64,000 nt of DNA. Origin: Nocardia shimofusensis NBRC 100134 (GTDB taxonomy: Bacteria; Actinomycetota; Actinomycetes; Mycobacteriales; Mycobacteriaceae). Shown here in pieces: positions 43,375 to 51,922 of this stretch. The notes beneath the pieces were generated by a model, which worked only from the letters and a program-made list of their open reading frames with translations, was not told the DNA's origin and searched no databases. The translations under genes and the position numbers were made by a program. Numbering within the stretch: the first letter of the stretch is position 1; each line of letters begins with the position of its first letter. The DNA is taken from assembly GCF_001613125.1 (NCBI RefSeq), contig NZ_BDBT01000027.1, positions 40,439-104,438 on the forward strand. Reading direction: 5' to 3'.

Positions 43375-43886
43375 GAGATCTCCATTCCGTTGATGAATGC
43401 AACGATTTCCATGGCCCGGACATCGGCATCCAGATCGGCCCGGTACTTACCGAGCTCCTGGTTGTGCCTGATGATCGCGGCCACGATGCCGACGGCGAGT
43501 TTCCATCTGTCGAGCAGGCGGTCGTGCAGCGGCGCGTCGGGCTGCAGGTTCTCCACCAGCATCACCACGAAGGTGCCGACCAGCTCCGGTGAGCGCTGGA
43601 TGCGTTCGGCGACCCGGCCGATCTCGACGAACAGGTCCCCGGTGAGGTCGGCCCGAGACAGATCGTCGGCGTCCTTGGCGTCGAGGACGGCGTGCAGCAG
43701 TTGGTCCTTGGAGGGGAAGTGGTGCAGCAGGCCCGCCGGGCTGACCCCGGCCTCGCGCGCGACCATCGCGACGGTGGTGTTACGCCAGCCGTTCTGGGTG
43801 AGCAGCCGCTGAGCGACGGCCAGGATGCGCTGCCGGCGATCTTCGCCTTTGGCGAGCAGTGAGGCATAGGGGCGAGGAGCTGTCAC
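43185..43886 (-). CDS. TetR-family regulator with aberrant C-terminus
   Basis: TetR protein from GTG 43886 (VTAPRPYASLLAKGEDRRQ). HTH region: RILAVAQRLLTQNGWRNTTV and AREAGVSPAGLLHHFPSKDQ. The ligand domain runs to FEEYTRALARDFAPATE (about residue 200), after which about 35 Ser/Thr/Pro/Gly residues come from reading the neighbouring gene out of frame. The natural stop was probably lost in the deletion that also removed the neighbour's start. The DNA-binding part looks intact. It is divergent from the amidohydrolase/M24 operon. Confidence 0.8.
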   Translation of the reverse strand: MTAPRPYASLLAKGEDRRQRILAVAQRLLTQNGWRNTTVAMVAREAGVSPAGLLHHFPSKDQLLHAVLDAKDADDLSRADLTGDLFVEIGRVAERIQRSPELVGTFVVMLVENLQPDAPLHDRLLDRWKLAVGIVAAIIRHNQELGKYRADLDADVRAMEIVAFINGMEISWLLDHSIPLAKVFEEYTRALARDFAPATERPATGSTSSGPASSTSSSMPVDGCSTVRSPAGR

Positions 43887-43906
43887 GCGGAAACACCTGT
43901 CGGCTG

Positions 43907-43952
43907 GAAACCAAGTGAACACACAGTAGGTTGGTTTCGGACTTGTGACAAG
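43907..43952. promoter_or_regulatory. Inverted repeats before the TetR gene
   Basis: GAAACCAA (43907-43914) and TTGGTTTC (43931-43938) are perfect complements 16 bases apart, 21 bases before the TetR start; next to them is the palindrome CTTGT-G-ACAAG (43942-43952), whose CTTGTGACA part recurs at 44001. These are candidate autoregulatory sites of the 43185 TetR. Confidence 0.5.
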
Positions 43953-44018
43953 GGTCTCATGGCGTGGCGCGAAGGTCCCCTCCGGTCGTGTCGCACACCC
44001 CTTGTGACACATCACCAT

Positions 44019-44033
44019 GAGAATATTATTCTC
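44019..44033. promoter_or_regulatory. Palindromic operator GAGAAT-ATT-ATTCTC
   Basis: Perfect 6-3-6 repeat 144 bases before the amidohydrolase/M24/CoA-transferase operon. It shares this 290-base region (43887-44176) with the separate TetR-proximal repeats, so the operon may receive two inputs. Confidence 0.78.
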
Positions 44034-44176
44034 CACTTTCCATCTGCCCTTATACCTGATCTCATCCCTCACACTTGGAAGTCATCTTCTCCTAGTGTGA
44101 TAATCTCATTACCGCACTGCTCGGCCCCTGCCGACCGGTGCCTCGACCACACCCGAACTCCCCACGGAGGGTCATG

Positions 44177-45382
44177 ATGTCGGTTCCGACCAGCAGTGCT
44201 TCGTTGTATCCGCCGGGTGGCTTCGGCCCGCCCAAGGACCGGCGCGGCCATGCCGAAGGCACTCTCGGCCTGCCCGCGGGCACCGAGGTGTTCTCGGCCG
44301 ACAATCACATCTCCCTGGCGCACGACATCTTCTTCGAACGCTTCCCCGAGAGCCTCAAGGACCGTGCGCCCCGCGTCTGGTACGAGGACGGTGCCTTCCA
44401 GCTCGGGCGCAAGGGAAAGTCCTTCCTGCCCGGCGATTTCAGCCACGTGCTCATGCAGTACGACCCGCTGGACGGCTCGGGCAGCGCCAACCTCGAAGCC
44501 CGTACCGCCGATCTGCGCGCCGACGGCATCGCCAAGGAGCTCGCGTTCCCCAACGCGCTGCTGGCGCTGCTGTTCTACCCGGACAAAGAGATCCGCGAGC
44601 TGTGTTTCCGCGTCTACAACGCCTACATCGCCGAGCTGCAGGAGCAGTCCGACGGCGCGTTCTACGGCGTCGGCCTCATCAACTGGTGGGAGCCCGAGGG
44701 CGCGCGACGCACCCTCGAGGAACTCCGAGGACTCGGCCTGAAGACCTTTCTGCTGCCCCTGTCGGCAGGCAAGGACGACGACGGCAAGATCATCGACTAC
44801 GGGAGCACCGCGATGATCCCGGTGTGGGACGCCATCGAGGAGTCCGGCGTGCCGGTCTCCCACCACATCGGCGAGTCTCCGCTGTCGAGCCCGTGCGAGG
44901 TCAACAGCGTCGCGGTCGGCATGATGCACAACGTCGCGCCGTTCCGGGAGTTGTTCTCCAAGTACATCTTCAGCGGCATCATCGACCGCCATCCCGGCCT
45001 GAGCATCGGCTGGTTCGAGGGCGGGATCAACTGGGTGGCCGCGGCCCTGCAGGACGCCGAGCACATGCACGCCTCCTTCCAGCACATGCTCGACCGCCCG
45101 CTCGACCACGACGTGCGCCACTACTGGGACAACCACATGCGCGCGTCCTTCATGGTCGATCCGCTCGGCCTCGCATTGGTCGACCAGATCGGCGTGGACC
45201 GGGTGATGTGGTCCTCGGACTACCCGCACAACGAGAGCACCTTCGGCTACTCGGAGAAGTCCCTGGCCGCGGTCGTGGAGGCGCTGGGCCCCGAGGACGC
45301 CGCCCGCGTCGTCAGCACCAACGTCCAGGACTTCCTGGGACTGTCCTCCCAGGAAACACGATCCCCCCTGGAATCGCGATGA
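44177..45382 (+). CDS. Amidohydrolase-2-family protein
   Basis: About 401 aa. ATG 44177 is preferred over ATG 44174 by its spacing of six bases from GGAGG (44166-44170). The N-terminal metal strand is VFSADNHISLAHDIFFERFP; other markers are PVSHHIGESPLSSP, IDRHPGLSIGWFEGGINW and the final MWSSDYPHNES Asp. It belongs to the same broad group as the 37818 protein but is only distantly alike. First gene of a five-gene plus-strand operon; its stop overlaps the next start (ATGA). Confidence 0.88.
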   Translation: MSVPTSSASLYPPGGFGPPKDRRGHAEGTLGLPAGTEVFSADNHISLAHDIFFERFPESLKDRAPRVWYEDGAFQLGRKGKSFLPGDFSHVLMQYDPLDGSGSANLEARTADLRADGIAKELAFPNALLALLFYPDKEIRELCFRVYNAYIAELQEQSDGAFYGVGLINWWEPEGARRTLEELRGLGLKTFLLPLSAGKDDDGKIIDYGSTAMIPVWDAIEESGVPVSHHIGESPLSSPCEVNSVAVGMMHNVAPFRELFSKYIFSGIIDRHPGLSIGWFEGGINWVAAALQDAEHMHASFQHMLDRPLDHDVRHYWDNHMRASFMVDPLGLALVDQIGVDRVMWSSDYPHNESTFGYSEKSLAAVVEALGPEDAARVVSTNVQDFLGLSSQETRSPLESR

Positions 45383-46617
45383 CCGCTTTCGCCACCCCGC
45401 AGACCTCGTCGTCCTTCGTGATCCCCGAGGTCCCCGACCGCGCCCGCATGCGCCGGGAGACCGACGCCCGGCTGCGCGCCGCGATGGCCGCCCAGGGCGT
45501 GGATGCCCTGGTGCTGCTCAACAACAGCAATGTCGTCTACGCGACCGGCGCCAACTGGCCGCTCGGCGACGCCGGCCTCGCGCATGTCGAGCGTCCGGTG
45601 GCCGTGGTGCTGGCCGGCGACCCGCATCCGCATCTGTTCCTGCCGTTCCGGGAGGGCGCGGCCGCGGAGTCCGAGTTGCCCGCCGATCACCTGCACGGAC
45701 CGGTCTATCTCGAATTCGACGAGGGCGTGCGGGGTTTCACCCGGATTCTCGCCGACCTGATCCCCTCCGGCTCGACGGTGGCGGTCGACGAGTACACCGG
45801 CGCCATGCTGCGGGCGGGCGCCACGGTGTTCCCCGCGGGCCCGCCCACCGACGCCGCCGCGGTCATCGGCCCGGCCAAGCTGGTCAAGACGCCCGACGAA
45901 GTGTCCTGCATCCGCACCGCGGCCCGGATCACCGAGCAGGCGATCGTCGACGTGCAGGCCGCGCTCGCGCCCGGCCGTCGCCAGATCGATCTGTCCGCCG
46001 GATTCGTGCGCCGCGCTTTCGAACTCGGCGCGACGGCGAACATGCTCGACGCCATCTGGCAGGTCATGCCCGCGACCAAGGCCGAGGGCGTGTGGACCAC
46101 CCACGGCGACCTCGCGCTACCGCTGCTGAGCACCGAACGAGAACTGGCCGCGGGCGACGTGCTGTGGACAGACGTCAGCATCACCTACGGCGGCTACTGC
46201 TCGGATTTCGGCCGCACCTGGATCGTCGGCGCCGACCCGACGCCCGCCCAGCAGCGCCAGTTCACCCGCTGGCGCGAACTGCTGACCGCGGTCCTGGACG
46301 TGACCCGCGCCGGGGCGACCGCCGCCGATCTGGCGCGCGCCGCTACCGAGGCCAACGACGGCGCCGAGCCGTGGCTGCCGCACTTCTATCTCGGCCACGG
46401 CATCGGCGTGAGCGCGGCCGAGATGCCGATGATCGGCACCGATCTCGGTGCGGCCTATGACGAGAACTTCGTCTTCGAGCCCGGCATGGTGCTGGTGCTC
46501 GAGCCGGTCGTCTGGGAGGACGGCACCGGCGGATACCGAAGCGAGGAGATCATCGTGATCACCGAGGAGGGCTGGCTCCCTCTCACCGACTACCCCTATG
46601 ACCCCTATGGCAACTGA
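45379..46617 (+). CDS. M24-family metallohydrolase (Xaa-Pro peptidase/creatinase-like), intact site
   Basis: Pita-bread metalloenzyme of 412 aa. The five metal ligands are readable: Asp265 (WTDVSITYGG), Asp276 (SDFGRTW), His340 (LGHGIGV), Glu375 (LEPVV) and Glu389 (YRSEEIIV). The N-terminal creatinase-like domain starts at about residue 25 (RRETDARLRAAMAAQGVDAL). M24 enzymes cleave Xaa-Pro bonds, creatine or ectoine-type amides. It overlaps both neighbours by a few bases and is paired with a degenerate M24 protein. Confidence 0.9.
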   Translation: MTAFATPQTSSSFVIPEVPDRARMRRETDARLRAAMAAQGVDALVLLNNSNVVYATGANWPLGDAGLAHVERPVAVVLAGDPHPHLFLPFREGAAAESELPADHLHGPVYLEFDEGVRGFTRILADLIPSGSTVAVDEYTGAMLRAGATVFPAGPPTDAAAVIGPAKLVKTPDEVSCIRTAARITEQAIVDVQAALAPGRRQIDLSAGFVRRAFELGATANMLDAIWQVMPATKAEGVWTTHGDLALPLLSTERELAAGDVLWTDVSITYGGYCSDFGRTWIVGADPTPAQQRQFTRWRELLTAVLDVTRAGATAADLARAATEANDGAEPWLPHFYLGHGIGVSAAEMPMIGTDLGAAYDENFVFEPGMVLVLEPVVWEDGTGGYRSEEIIVITEEGWLPLTDYPYDPYGN

Positions 46618-47731
46618 GGTAGTGCCCGACGATCGCGCCCTGCGGCATGGGCGGCGCGATCGCGCACTGGCACAGATGCGAGCCCATGATCTGGACATCC
46701 TCGTGCTCGGCAGGCAGGCCAACGCCCGCTATGTCTCCGGCGCCGTGCAACTGTGGGTCGCGGGCACCCGGCCGTTCGGTCCCGTCGCCACTCTGGTCCG
46801 CGACAGCGGCGCGGTGCATCTGCTGAGCACCTGGGACGAAGGCGTGCCCGAGGACATCCCGCACGAGCACCTCTACGGCCTGCGGTGGAATCCGATGAAC
46901 ACCATCGCGGTGCTCGCCGCCATCGACGGCGCGAAGACCGCCCGCCGCGTCGGCACCGACGCGCTGTCGCCCGGTTTCGCGAAGCTGCTGCCGATGGCCT
47001 TCCCCGCCGCCGAACTCGTCGACGGCGAACAGGCCATGCGCGAAGCCCGCCGGATCAAGACTCCCGAGGAGATCGCGGCGCTGCGGCGCGCGCTGACCGT
47101 GGCCGAGGTCGGACTGGCGGCCACCGTCGCCGAACTCGCCCCCGGCGCCACCGAGCACGGCTTGATCGGCGTGCTGCTCGAGGCCATGACCGCCGGCGGC
47201 ATCAGCACGCCCGCCGCGCAGGACTCGGTGTGGGTGACCTCGCCGGAGCATCCGTGGCGGCGGGCGGGTGCGGATCGCCGGATCCGTGACGGCGATCTGG
47301 TGGCAATCTCGGCGAGCGTGCTCGGCGAGGGCTACATCGGTGAGGTAGGTCGCACCTGGCCTGCCGCCGGCACGGCCGATGACCGCGTTCGCGCGCTGTA
47401 TCGGCGCGCGGATGGCTTGTGGGACAAGCTGATCGAAGCCTGTCGGCCGGGCGCATCGGCCGCCGGACTGCTCGACGCCTACGAGGCCGCGGGGGTCGCA
47501 CTGCCCCCGATGCCGGTGGCACGCGGGCTCGGCATGGGCTTCGACTCCCCCGTGATCTCCCCTCACCTGCGCGAAACCGCCGAGGCCGACCGCCTCGAGC
47601 CCGGCATGGTCCTCGCGGTCACCGGCTACGTGTGGGAATCGGGCATCGGCGCCGTCTTCACCCGGGACTCGGTGCTGATCACCGACTCCGGCCCGGAGGT
47701 ACTGACCACCGCGCCGCACTGGCCGCACTGA
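46607..47731 (+). CDS. M24-family protein with lost metal ligands (pseudoenzyme)
   Basis: A 374-aa protein of the same two-domain M24 fold (ALAQMRAHDLDILVLGRQAN; REARRIKTPEEIAALRRAL; LEPGMVLAVTGYVWESG). Aligned to the upstream protein, the ligands become Ser235, Glu246 (GEVGRTW), Leu308 (RGLGMGF), Thr339 and Arg353/Asp354, so four of five are not usable. It overlaps the active M24 gene by 11 bases (ATG 46598 is also possible). I infer a regulatory or structural partner of the active subunit. Confidence 0.87.
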   Translation: MATEVVPDDRALRHGRRDRALAQMRAHDLDILVLGRQANARYVSGAVQLWVAGTRPFGPVATLVRDSGAVHLLSTWDEGVPEDIPHEHLYGLRWNPMNTIAVLAAIDGAKTARRVGTDALSPGFAKLLPMAFPAAELVDGEQAMREARRIKTPEEIAALRRALTVAEVGLAATVAELAPGATEHGLIGVLLEAMTAGGISTPAAQDSVWVTSPEHPWRRAGADRRIRDGDLVAISASVLGEGYIGEVGRTWPAAGTADDRVRALYRRADGLWDKLIEACRPGASAAGLLDAYEAAGVALPPMPVARGLGMGFDSPVISPHLRETAEADRLEPGMVLAVTGYVWESGIGAVFTRDSVLITDSGPEVLTTAPHWPH

Positions 47732-47744
47732 CAGGAGCCGTCGC

Positions 47745-48704
47745 ATGTCCGAATCCGATCAACCGTCGGCCGAGGAGATCATCCTCTACGACAAGGACCC
47801 CGCGACCCGCATCGCGACCATCACCTTCAACCGCCCGGAGCATCTGAACGCCCCGACCATCGCGGCGAGATTGCGCTACGGCGATCTCATCCACCGCGCG
47901 AGCGTCGACGACGAGGTGAAGGTGCTCGTCGTGCGCGGGGCGGGCGACGATTTCGGCAGCGGCGCGGATCTGCCCGAGTTCCTGCGCGTGCAGAACGACC
48001 CGTCGCAGGGTCCGCGGCTGGCCGAGTACAAGATCGGCGAGGACGAGGTGCGCTACCCGCCGAAGAACTCCTTCCGGCACGGCGCCACCGTCAGCCAGTG
48101 GTATGCCAATGCCCAGGCGGGCTGCCGCAGCCTGCAGGAGTTCAAGAAGATCAGCATCGTCGAGGTGAAGGGCTACTGCTACGGCTGGCACTTCTACCAG
48201 GCCGCCGACGCCGACCTGGTCATCTCCTCCGACGACGCCCTCTTCGGCCACCCCTCCTTCCGCTACTACGGGTGGGGCCCGCGCATGTGGACCTGGGCGC
48301 AGACCATGGGCATGCGCCGATTCCAGGAGATGGTGTTCACCGGCCGGGCGTTCACCGCGCAGGAGATGTTCGACTGCAACTTCCTCAACAAGGTCGTCAC
48401 CCGTGACGAGCTCGAGGCCGAGACCGCCAAGTACGCGCTGGCCTGCGCCCGCAACCGCCCCACCGACACCATCTTCATGCAGAAGGTCTTCTTCGAGATC
48501 ATGAAGCAGCAGCAGGGCGAATACATGGGCAGCCTGCTCAGCGGCTTCTTCGAGTCGATGGGCGGCCACATCCACGCCGACGACGACGAGCTCATGCTGG
48601 ACAAAGCCTTCGACAACGGGCTGAACAAGTCGGTCAAGGACAACGACTCCCGCTTCCCGCCCGAGTTCCGGCTCAGCAAGTCCGCGCGCGAGGAGCAGGA
48701 GTGA
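47745..48704 (+). CDS. Enoyl-CoA hydratase/isomerase family protein, long form
   Basis: Crotonase-fold protein of 319 aa. RIATITFNRPEHLNAPTIAA, GAGDDFGSGADLPEFL (first oxyanion loop) and VKGYCYGWHFYQAADADLVI (second loop). An insertion after the first loop (DEVRYPPKNSFRHGATVS) and a long C-terminal tail make it about 60 residues longer than usual, and the second loop lacks the usual Gly-Gly (CYGWHF). The reaction may differ from hydration. 13 bases after the M24 pseudoenzyme, overlapping the next gene by 4. Confidence 0.85.
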   Translation: MSESDQPSAEEIILYDKDPATRIATITFNRPEHLNAPTIAARLRYGDLIHRASVDDEVKVLVVRGAGDDFGSGADLPEFLRVQNDPSQGPRLAEYKIGEDEVRYPPKNSFRHGATVSQWYANAQAGCRSLQEFKKISIVEVKGYCYGWHFYQAADADLVISSDDALFGHPSFRYYGWGPRMWTWAQTMGMRRFQEMVFTGRAFTAQEMFDCNFLNKVVTRDELEAETAKYALACARNRPTDTIFMQKVFFEIMKQQQGEYMGSLLSGFFESMGGHIHADDDELMLDKAFDNGLNKSVKDNDSRFPPEFRLSKSAREEQE

Positions 48705-51127
48705 GCCCAGACCTGCCGCTGGACGGCTGCACGGTGGTCGACCTGTCTTCCGGCATCGCCGGGGCCTACTGCACGCGCTTGCTCCGCGACGGTGGCGCGC
48801 ATGTCGTGAAAGTCGAGGACCCGCAAGGCGATCCGCTGCGGAGATGGACTGCTTCCGGAGCCGCTATCGCCCCGGACGAGGACGGGGCGCTGTTCGCGTA
48901 CCTGTCCGGCGGCAAGCACTCGGTGGTCGCCGATCCGGTGCGGCGCGCGGATATCGAGATGGTCGAGACGCTGCTGGCCGGAGCCGATGTGGTGGTGTGG
49001 TCACCGGGTTCCGCGCTCGCGGAGCTTCCCGAGCTGTCCCCCACCGCCATTCGGCGCGGCCACCCGCACACGATCGTCACCTCGATCACCTCGTTCGGGC
49101 TCGAAGGACCGTGGGCAGGCCGACCCGCCACCGAGTTCACCCTCCAAGCCTGGTCCGGCGGCATCATCGGGCTGGGCCGGGGCGATCCGCAACGCGCTCC
49201 GGTGCACGTCGGCGGCCGCATCGGCGAATGGTTCGCCGGCGCCCACGCGAGCGCGGCCACCATGATCTCGCGACTGCGCTGCGCCGACACCGACAGCGGC
49301 GAACTCGTCGATCTGTCGATGCTCGAAACCCAGATCCTCGGCCTCACCTACTTCCCCGTCACCTTCCACGACGCGCTCGGCCGCCCTTTCCGCACCCAGC
49401 GCAGGCTCAGCGTGCCCGGCGTCGCGACGGCGGCCGACGGGCTGGTGTCGGTCGGCTGCGGCACCGCGCAGCAGTGGTTCGACCTGTGCGCGATCGTCGG
49501 GCATCCGGAGTGGATCGACCAGGACACCGAGCTGACGATCACCGAACGCGCGGGCAAGCACGCCGATGAGATCGCCGCCTGGTTCGCCTCGCAACCGGTC
49601 GACGCGATTCGCGCGCTCGCCACGGCTTTTCGCGTCCCCAACGGCCTGGTCGCCGACGGCGCCAACGCACCGCACATGGACCATCACGCCGAACGCGGCA
49701 CCTTCGTCACCGACCCGGCCGGATTCCTGCGCCCGGCGGCCCCCTTCCGCACCACTCCCCCGCTCTTGCGCGCACCCGCGCCCGCGCCCCGGCTCGGCGA
49801 GCACACCGACGCCTTCCGGCACCGTCCGCCCGCGCGAGTCGCCGCGACCCGCGGCGGCGAACCGGACCCGTTGCCGTTCGGCGGGATTCGTGTGCTCGAC
49901 TTGACGACCTTCTGGGCCGGACCATCCTGCACACACGTCCTGGCCATGCTCGGCGCGGAGGTCATCCACGTCGAGTCGGCCACCCGCCCCGACGGCACCC
50001 GGCTCATCGCGGGCGTGCCGAACACCGAGGACCGGTGGTGGGAGCGCTCCCCCATCTTCTCCGGTCTCAACACCGGCAAGAAGAGCATCACCATCGACTG
50101 GCGCGACGAACGCGGCCGTGACCTGCTGCACCGCTTGGCCGCCACCTGCGACATCGTCGTGGAGAACTACACGCCCCGCGTCATGGAGCAGATCGGCCTG
50201 GACTACGACGCCTATCGCGCACTGCGCCCCGACGGGATCATGGTCCGGATGCCCGGTTTCGGCCTCACCGGGCCGTGGCGGGACAACCCGGCCTTCGCCT
50301 ACGTCATCGAGGACACCTCCGGCATCACCAATCTCACCGGCCACCCCGACGCCAACCCGGTGCAGCCGTATTCCATCGGCGACCCCAACGCCGGCGTGCA
50401 CGCCTTGAACGCACTGCTGCTGGCCCTCGAACATCGGCGGACCACCGGCCAGGGTGTGCTCGTGGAGGCCGCGATGGTGGAGGCGGCGCTCAGCGTGGCC
50501 GCCGAGCAGGTCATCGAATACTCCGCCTACGGCGCGCTGCTGCGGCGGGACGGCAATCGGGGACCCGAGGCCGCCCCGCAGAACCTCTATCGCACCGCGG
50601 GGACCGACGAGTTCGGCGGGCGTGATCGGTGGGTCGCCCTCGCGGTCACCACCGACGTCCAGTGGCACTCGTTGCGCGAAGCCCTGGGAAATCCGGCCTG
50701 GGCACAGGACCCGGCGCTGGACACCACCGCGGGCCGACGACTGCGGCACGACGAGATCGACGCCGAACTCGGCCTGTGGTGCGCCGAGCGGACCGACGAT
50801 CAGATCATCGAATTGCTCTGGGCCGGCGGTGTTCCCGTCGCCAAGGTACTGCAGCCGCACCGACAGGGCGATATCCCGCACCTGGAAGCGCGCGGATTCT
50901 ACGAGATCGTCGAGCATCCGGTGCTGGCACCGGCCCGGCACAGCACGCTCCCGGCGCGGTTCTCCGCCGGTCCCGCGCGATGGCACCGCGGCCATGCTCC
51001 ACTGCTGGGCGAGCACACCACCGAAGTGCTCGCCCGTCTCGGAGTCGATGCGGCGGAACTGGCCGACCTCGAGTCGGCGGCGGTTGTCGGCGGTGCGCCG
51101 AGCGTGGCCCACCGGTCCGACCGCTGA
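48701..51127 (+). CDS. Tandem double CaiB/BaiF CoA-transferase fusion
   Basis: An 808-aa protein with two complete family III CoA-transferase units (about 1-385 and 393-800). Unit 1: TVVDLSSGIAGAYCTRLLRD, KVEDPQGDPLRRW. Unit 2: IRVLDLTTFWAGPSCTHVLA, VIHVESATRPDGTR, FSGLNTGKKSITIDW. At the position of the catalytic Asp (as in DYVIQAATG of the 32089 protein) unit 1 has Glu145 (TEFTLQAWSG) and unit 2 has Ala (FAYVIEDTSG). The GTG start overlaps the previous stop. Family III enzymes work as intertwined dimers, so the fusion may form the dimer in one chain. Confidence 0.9.
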   Translation: MSPDLPLDGCTVVDLSSGIAGAYCTRLLRDGGAHVVKVEDPQGDPLRRWTASGAAIAPDEDGALFAYLSGGKHSVVADPVRRADIEMVETLLAGADVVVWSPGSALAELPELSPTAIRRGHPHTIVTSITSFGLEGPWAGRPATEFTLQAWSGGIIGLGRGDPQRAPVHVGGRIGEWFAGAHASAATMISRLRCADTDSGELVDLSMLETQILGLTYFPVTFHDALGRPFRTQRRLSVPGVATAADGLVSVGCGTAQQWFDLCAIVGHPEWIDQDTELTITERAGKHADEIAAWFASQPVDAIRALATAFRVPNGLVADGANAPHMDHHAERGTFVTDPAGFLRPAAPFRTTPPLLRAPAPAPRLGEHTDAFRHRPPARVAATRGGEPDPLPFGGIRVLDLTTFWAGPSCTHVLAMLGAEVIHVESATRPDGTRLIAGVPNTEDRWWERSPIFSGLNTGKKSITIDWRDERGRDLLHRLAATCDIVVENYTPRVMEQIGLDYDAYRALRPDGIMVRMPGFGLTGPWRDNPAFAYVIEDTSGITNLTGHPDANPVQPYSIGDPNAGVHALNALLLALEHRRTTGQGVLVEAAMVEAALSVAAEQVIEYSAYGALLRRDGNRGPEAAPQNLYRTAGTDEFGGRDRWVALAVTTDVQWHSLREALGNPAWAQDPALDTTAGRRLRHDEIDAELGLWCAERTDDQIIELLWAGGVPVAKVLQPHRQGDIPHLEARGFYEIVEHPVLAPARHSTLPARFSAGPARWHRGHAPLLGEHTTEVLARLGVDAAELADLESAAVVGGAPSVAHRSDR

Positions 51128-51229
51128 CCCCACCACCGGCTCGAACATCTGCCCCAGGTATCGGCGGTACCAGCATCGTCGAGCCCTTCCTGTCCCGATC
51201 TCCTCGCGACAGTATCGAGACGATCCCGC

Positions 51230-51245
51230 CTCGGTCCGGACCGAG
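51230..51245. terminator. Possible terminator, palindrome CTCGGTCCGGACCGAG
   Basis: Perfect 16-base palindrome between the convergent CoA-transferase (ends 51127) and TetR (ends 51295) genes; folds as a 6-bp stem with a 4-base loop. The other bases of this 167-base gap show nothing. Confidence 0.4.
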
Positions 51246-51294
51246 CACCGCGCAAGCAGCATCGTCAAAGAGGGCTCGTGCCTCGCAACGTCCG

Positions 51295-51864
51295 CTACTG
51301 CGCCGTTTCCGCAGACGGCGGTCTATCGGGAATCAGCCCCGAGAGGACCTCGTCGAATGCCCGGCGCAGGTAGGACACGTCCCGGATCGGCTGCATCTGC
51401 TGATACCCGTTCAGGATGAACAGGCCCAGGCAGGCGATGTGGTCGGCCTCGGTCTCGTCGCCGAGGATGCCGAGCACCGACTCGTAGGCGACCTGGTAGC
51501 GCTGCGCGTCCACCGCCTCCTGCACCCGGCGGACCTCGGGGTCGCTGTGCGACCACGATCTGATCGCCGCCTCGGCGCGGTGCGGGAGGCCGCAGGCGAA
51601 GTCGGTGAGCGCCCGGAGCATCCGCGCCGGATCGGAGATGTCGCGGGCCGCGGCGGCGAGATTCACCGTGCGCTCGTCGAGCCAGTACTGCAGCAACTCG
51701 GCCTTGAAACCCGCCCAGCTGCCGAAGTAGTTGTAGAACGAACCGGTGGTGACCTTCAGTCTCCGGCACAGCGTCGACTGCTTGAGGCCGCCGTGGTCGG
51801 CCTCGGCCAGTATCTCGATCGCCGCCGAGAAGTAGTCCTCGCGCTCCACGACCTTGTTCACCAC
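51295..51864 (-). CDS. TetR-family regulator
   Basis: A 189-aa TetR protein: AAIEILAEADHGGLKQSTLC and RRLKVTTGSFYNYFGSWAGF form the HTH, with a C-terminal domain ending LSGLIPDRPPSAETAQ. It is divergent from the SCP2/P450/SDR genes, with two palindromes between, and is the likely local regulator of that operon. No GAGAAT site occurs here, so this block is probably outside the main regulon. Confidence 0.87.
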   Translation of the reverse strand: MVNKVVEREDYFSAAIEILAEADHGGLKQSTLCRRLKVTTGSFYNYFGSWAGFKAELLQYWLDERTVNLAAAARDISDPARMLRALTDFACGLPHRAEAAIRSWSHSDPEVRRVQEAVDAQRYQVAYESVLGILGDETEADHIACLGLFILNGYQQMQPIRDVSYLRRAFDEVLSGLIPDRPPSAETAQ

Positions 51865-51922
51865 AACGGCCCCCTGTTCCTAGGTCATCGCCCCCGATCC
51901 TACGGAGCCCGCACCAGCGGAA

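Noticed and set aside
49001..51268. 755-codon minus-strand frame
   Set aside because: Antisense shadow of the double CoA-transferase; Gly/Val/Arg-rich low complexity without a fold.
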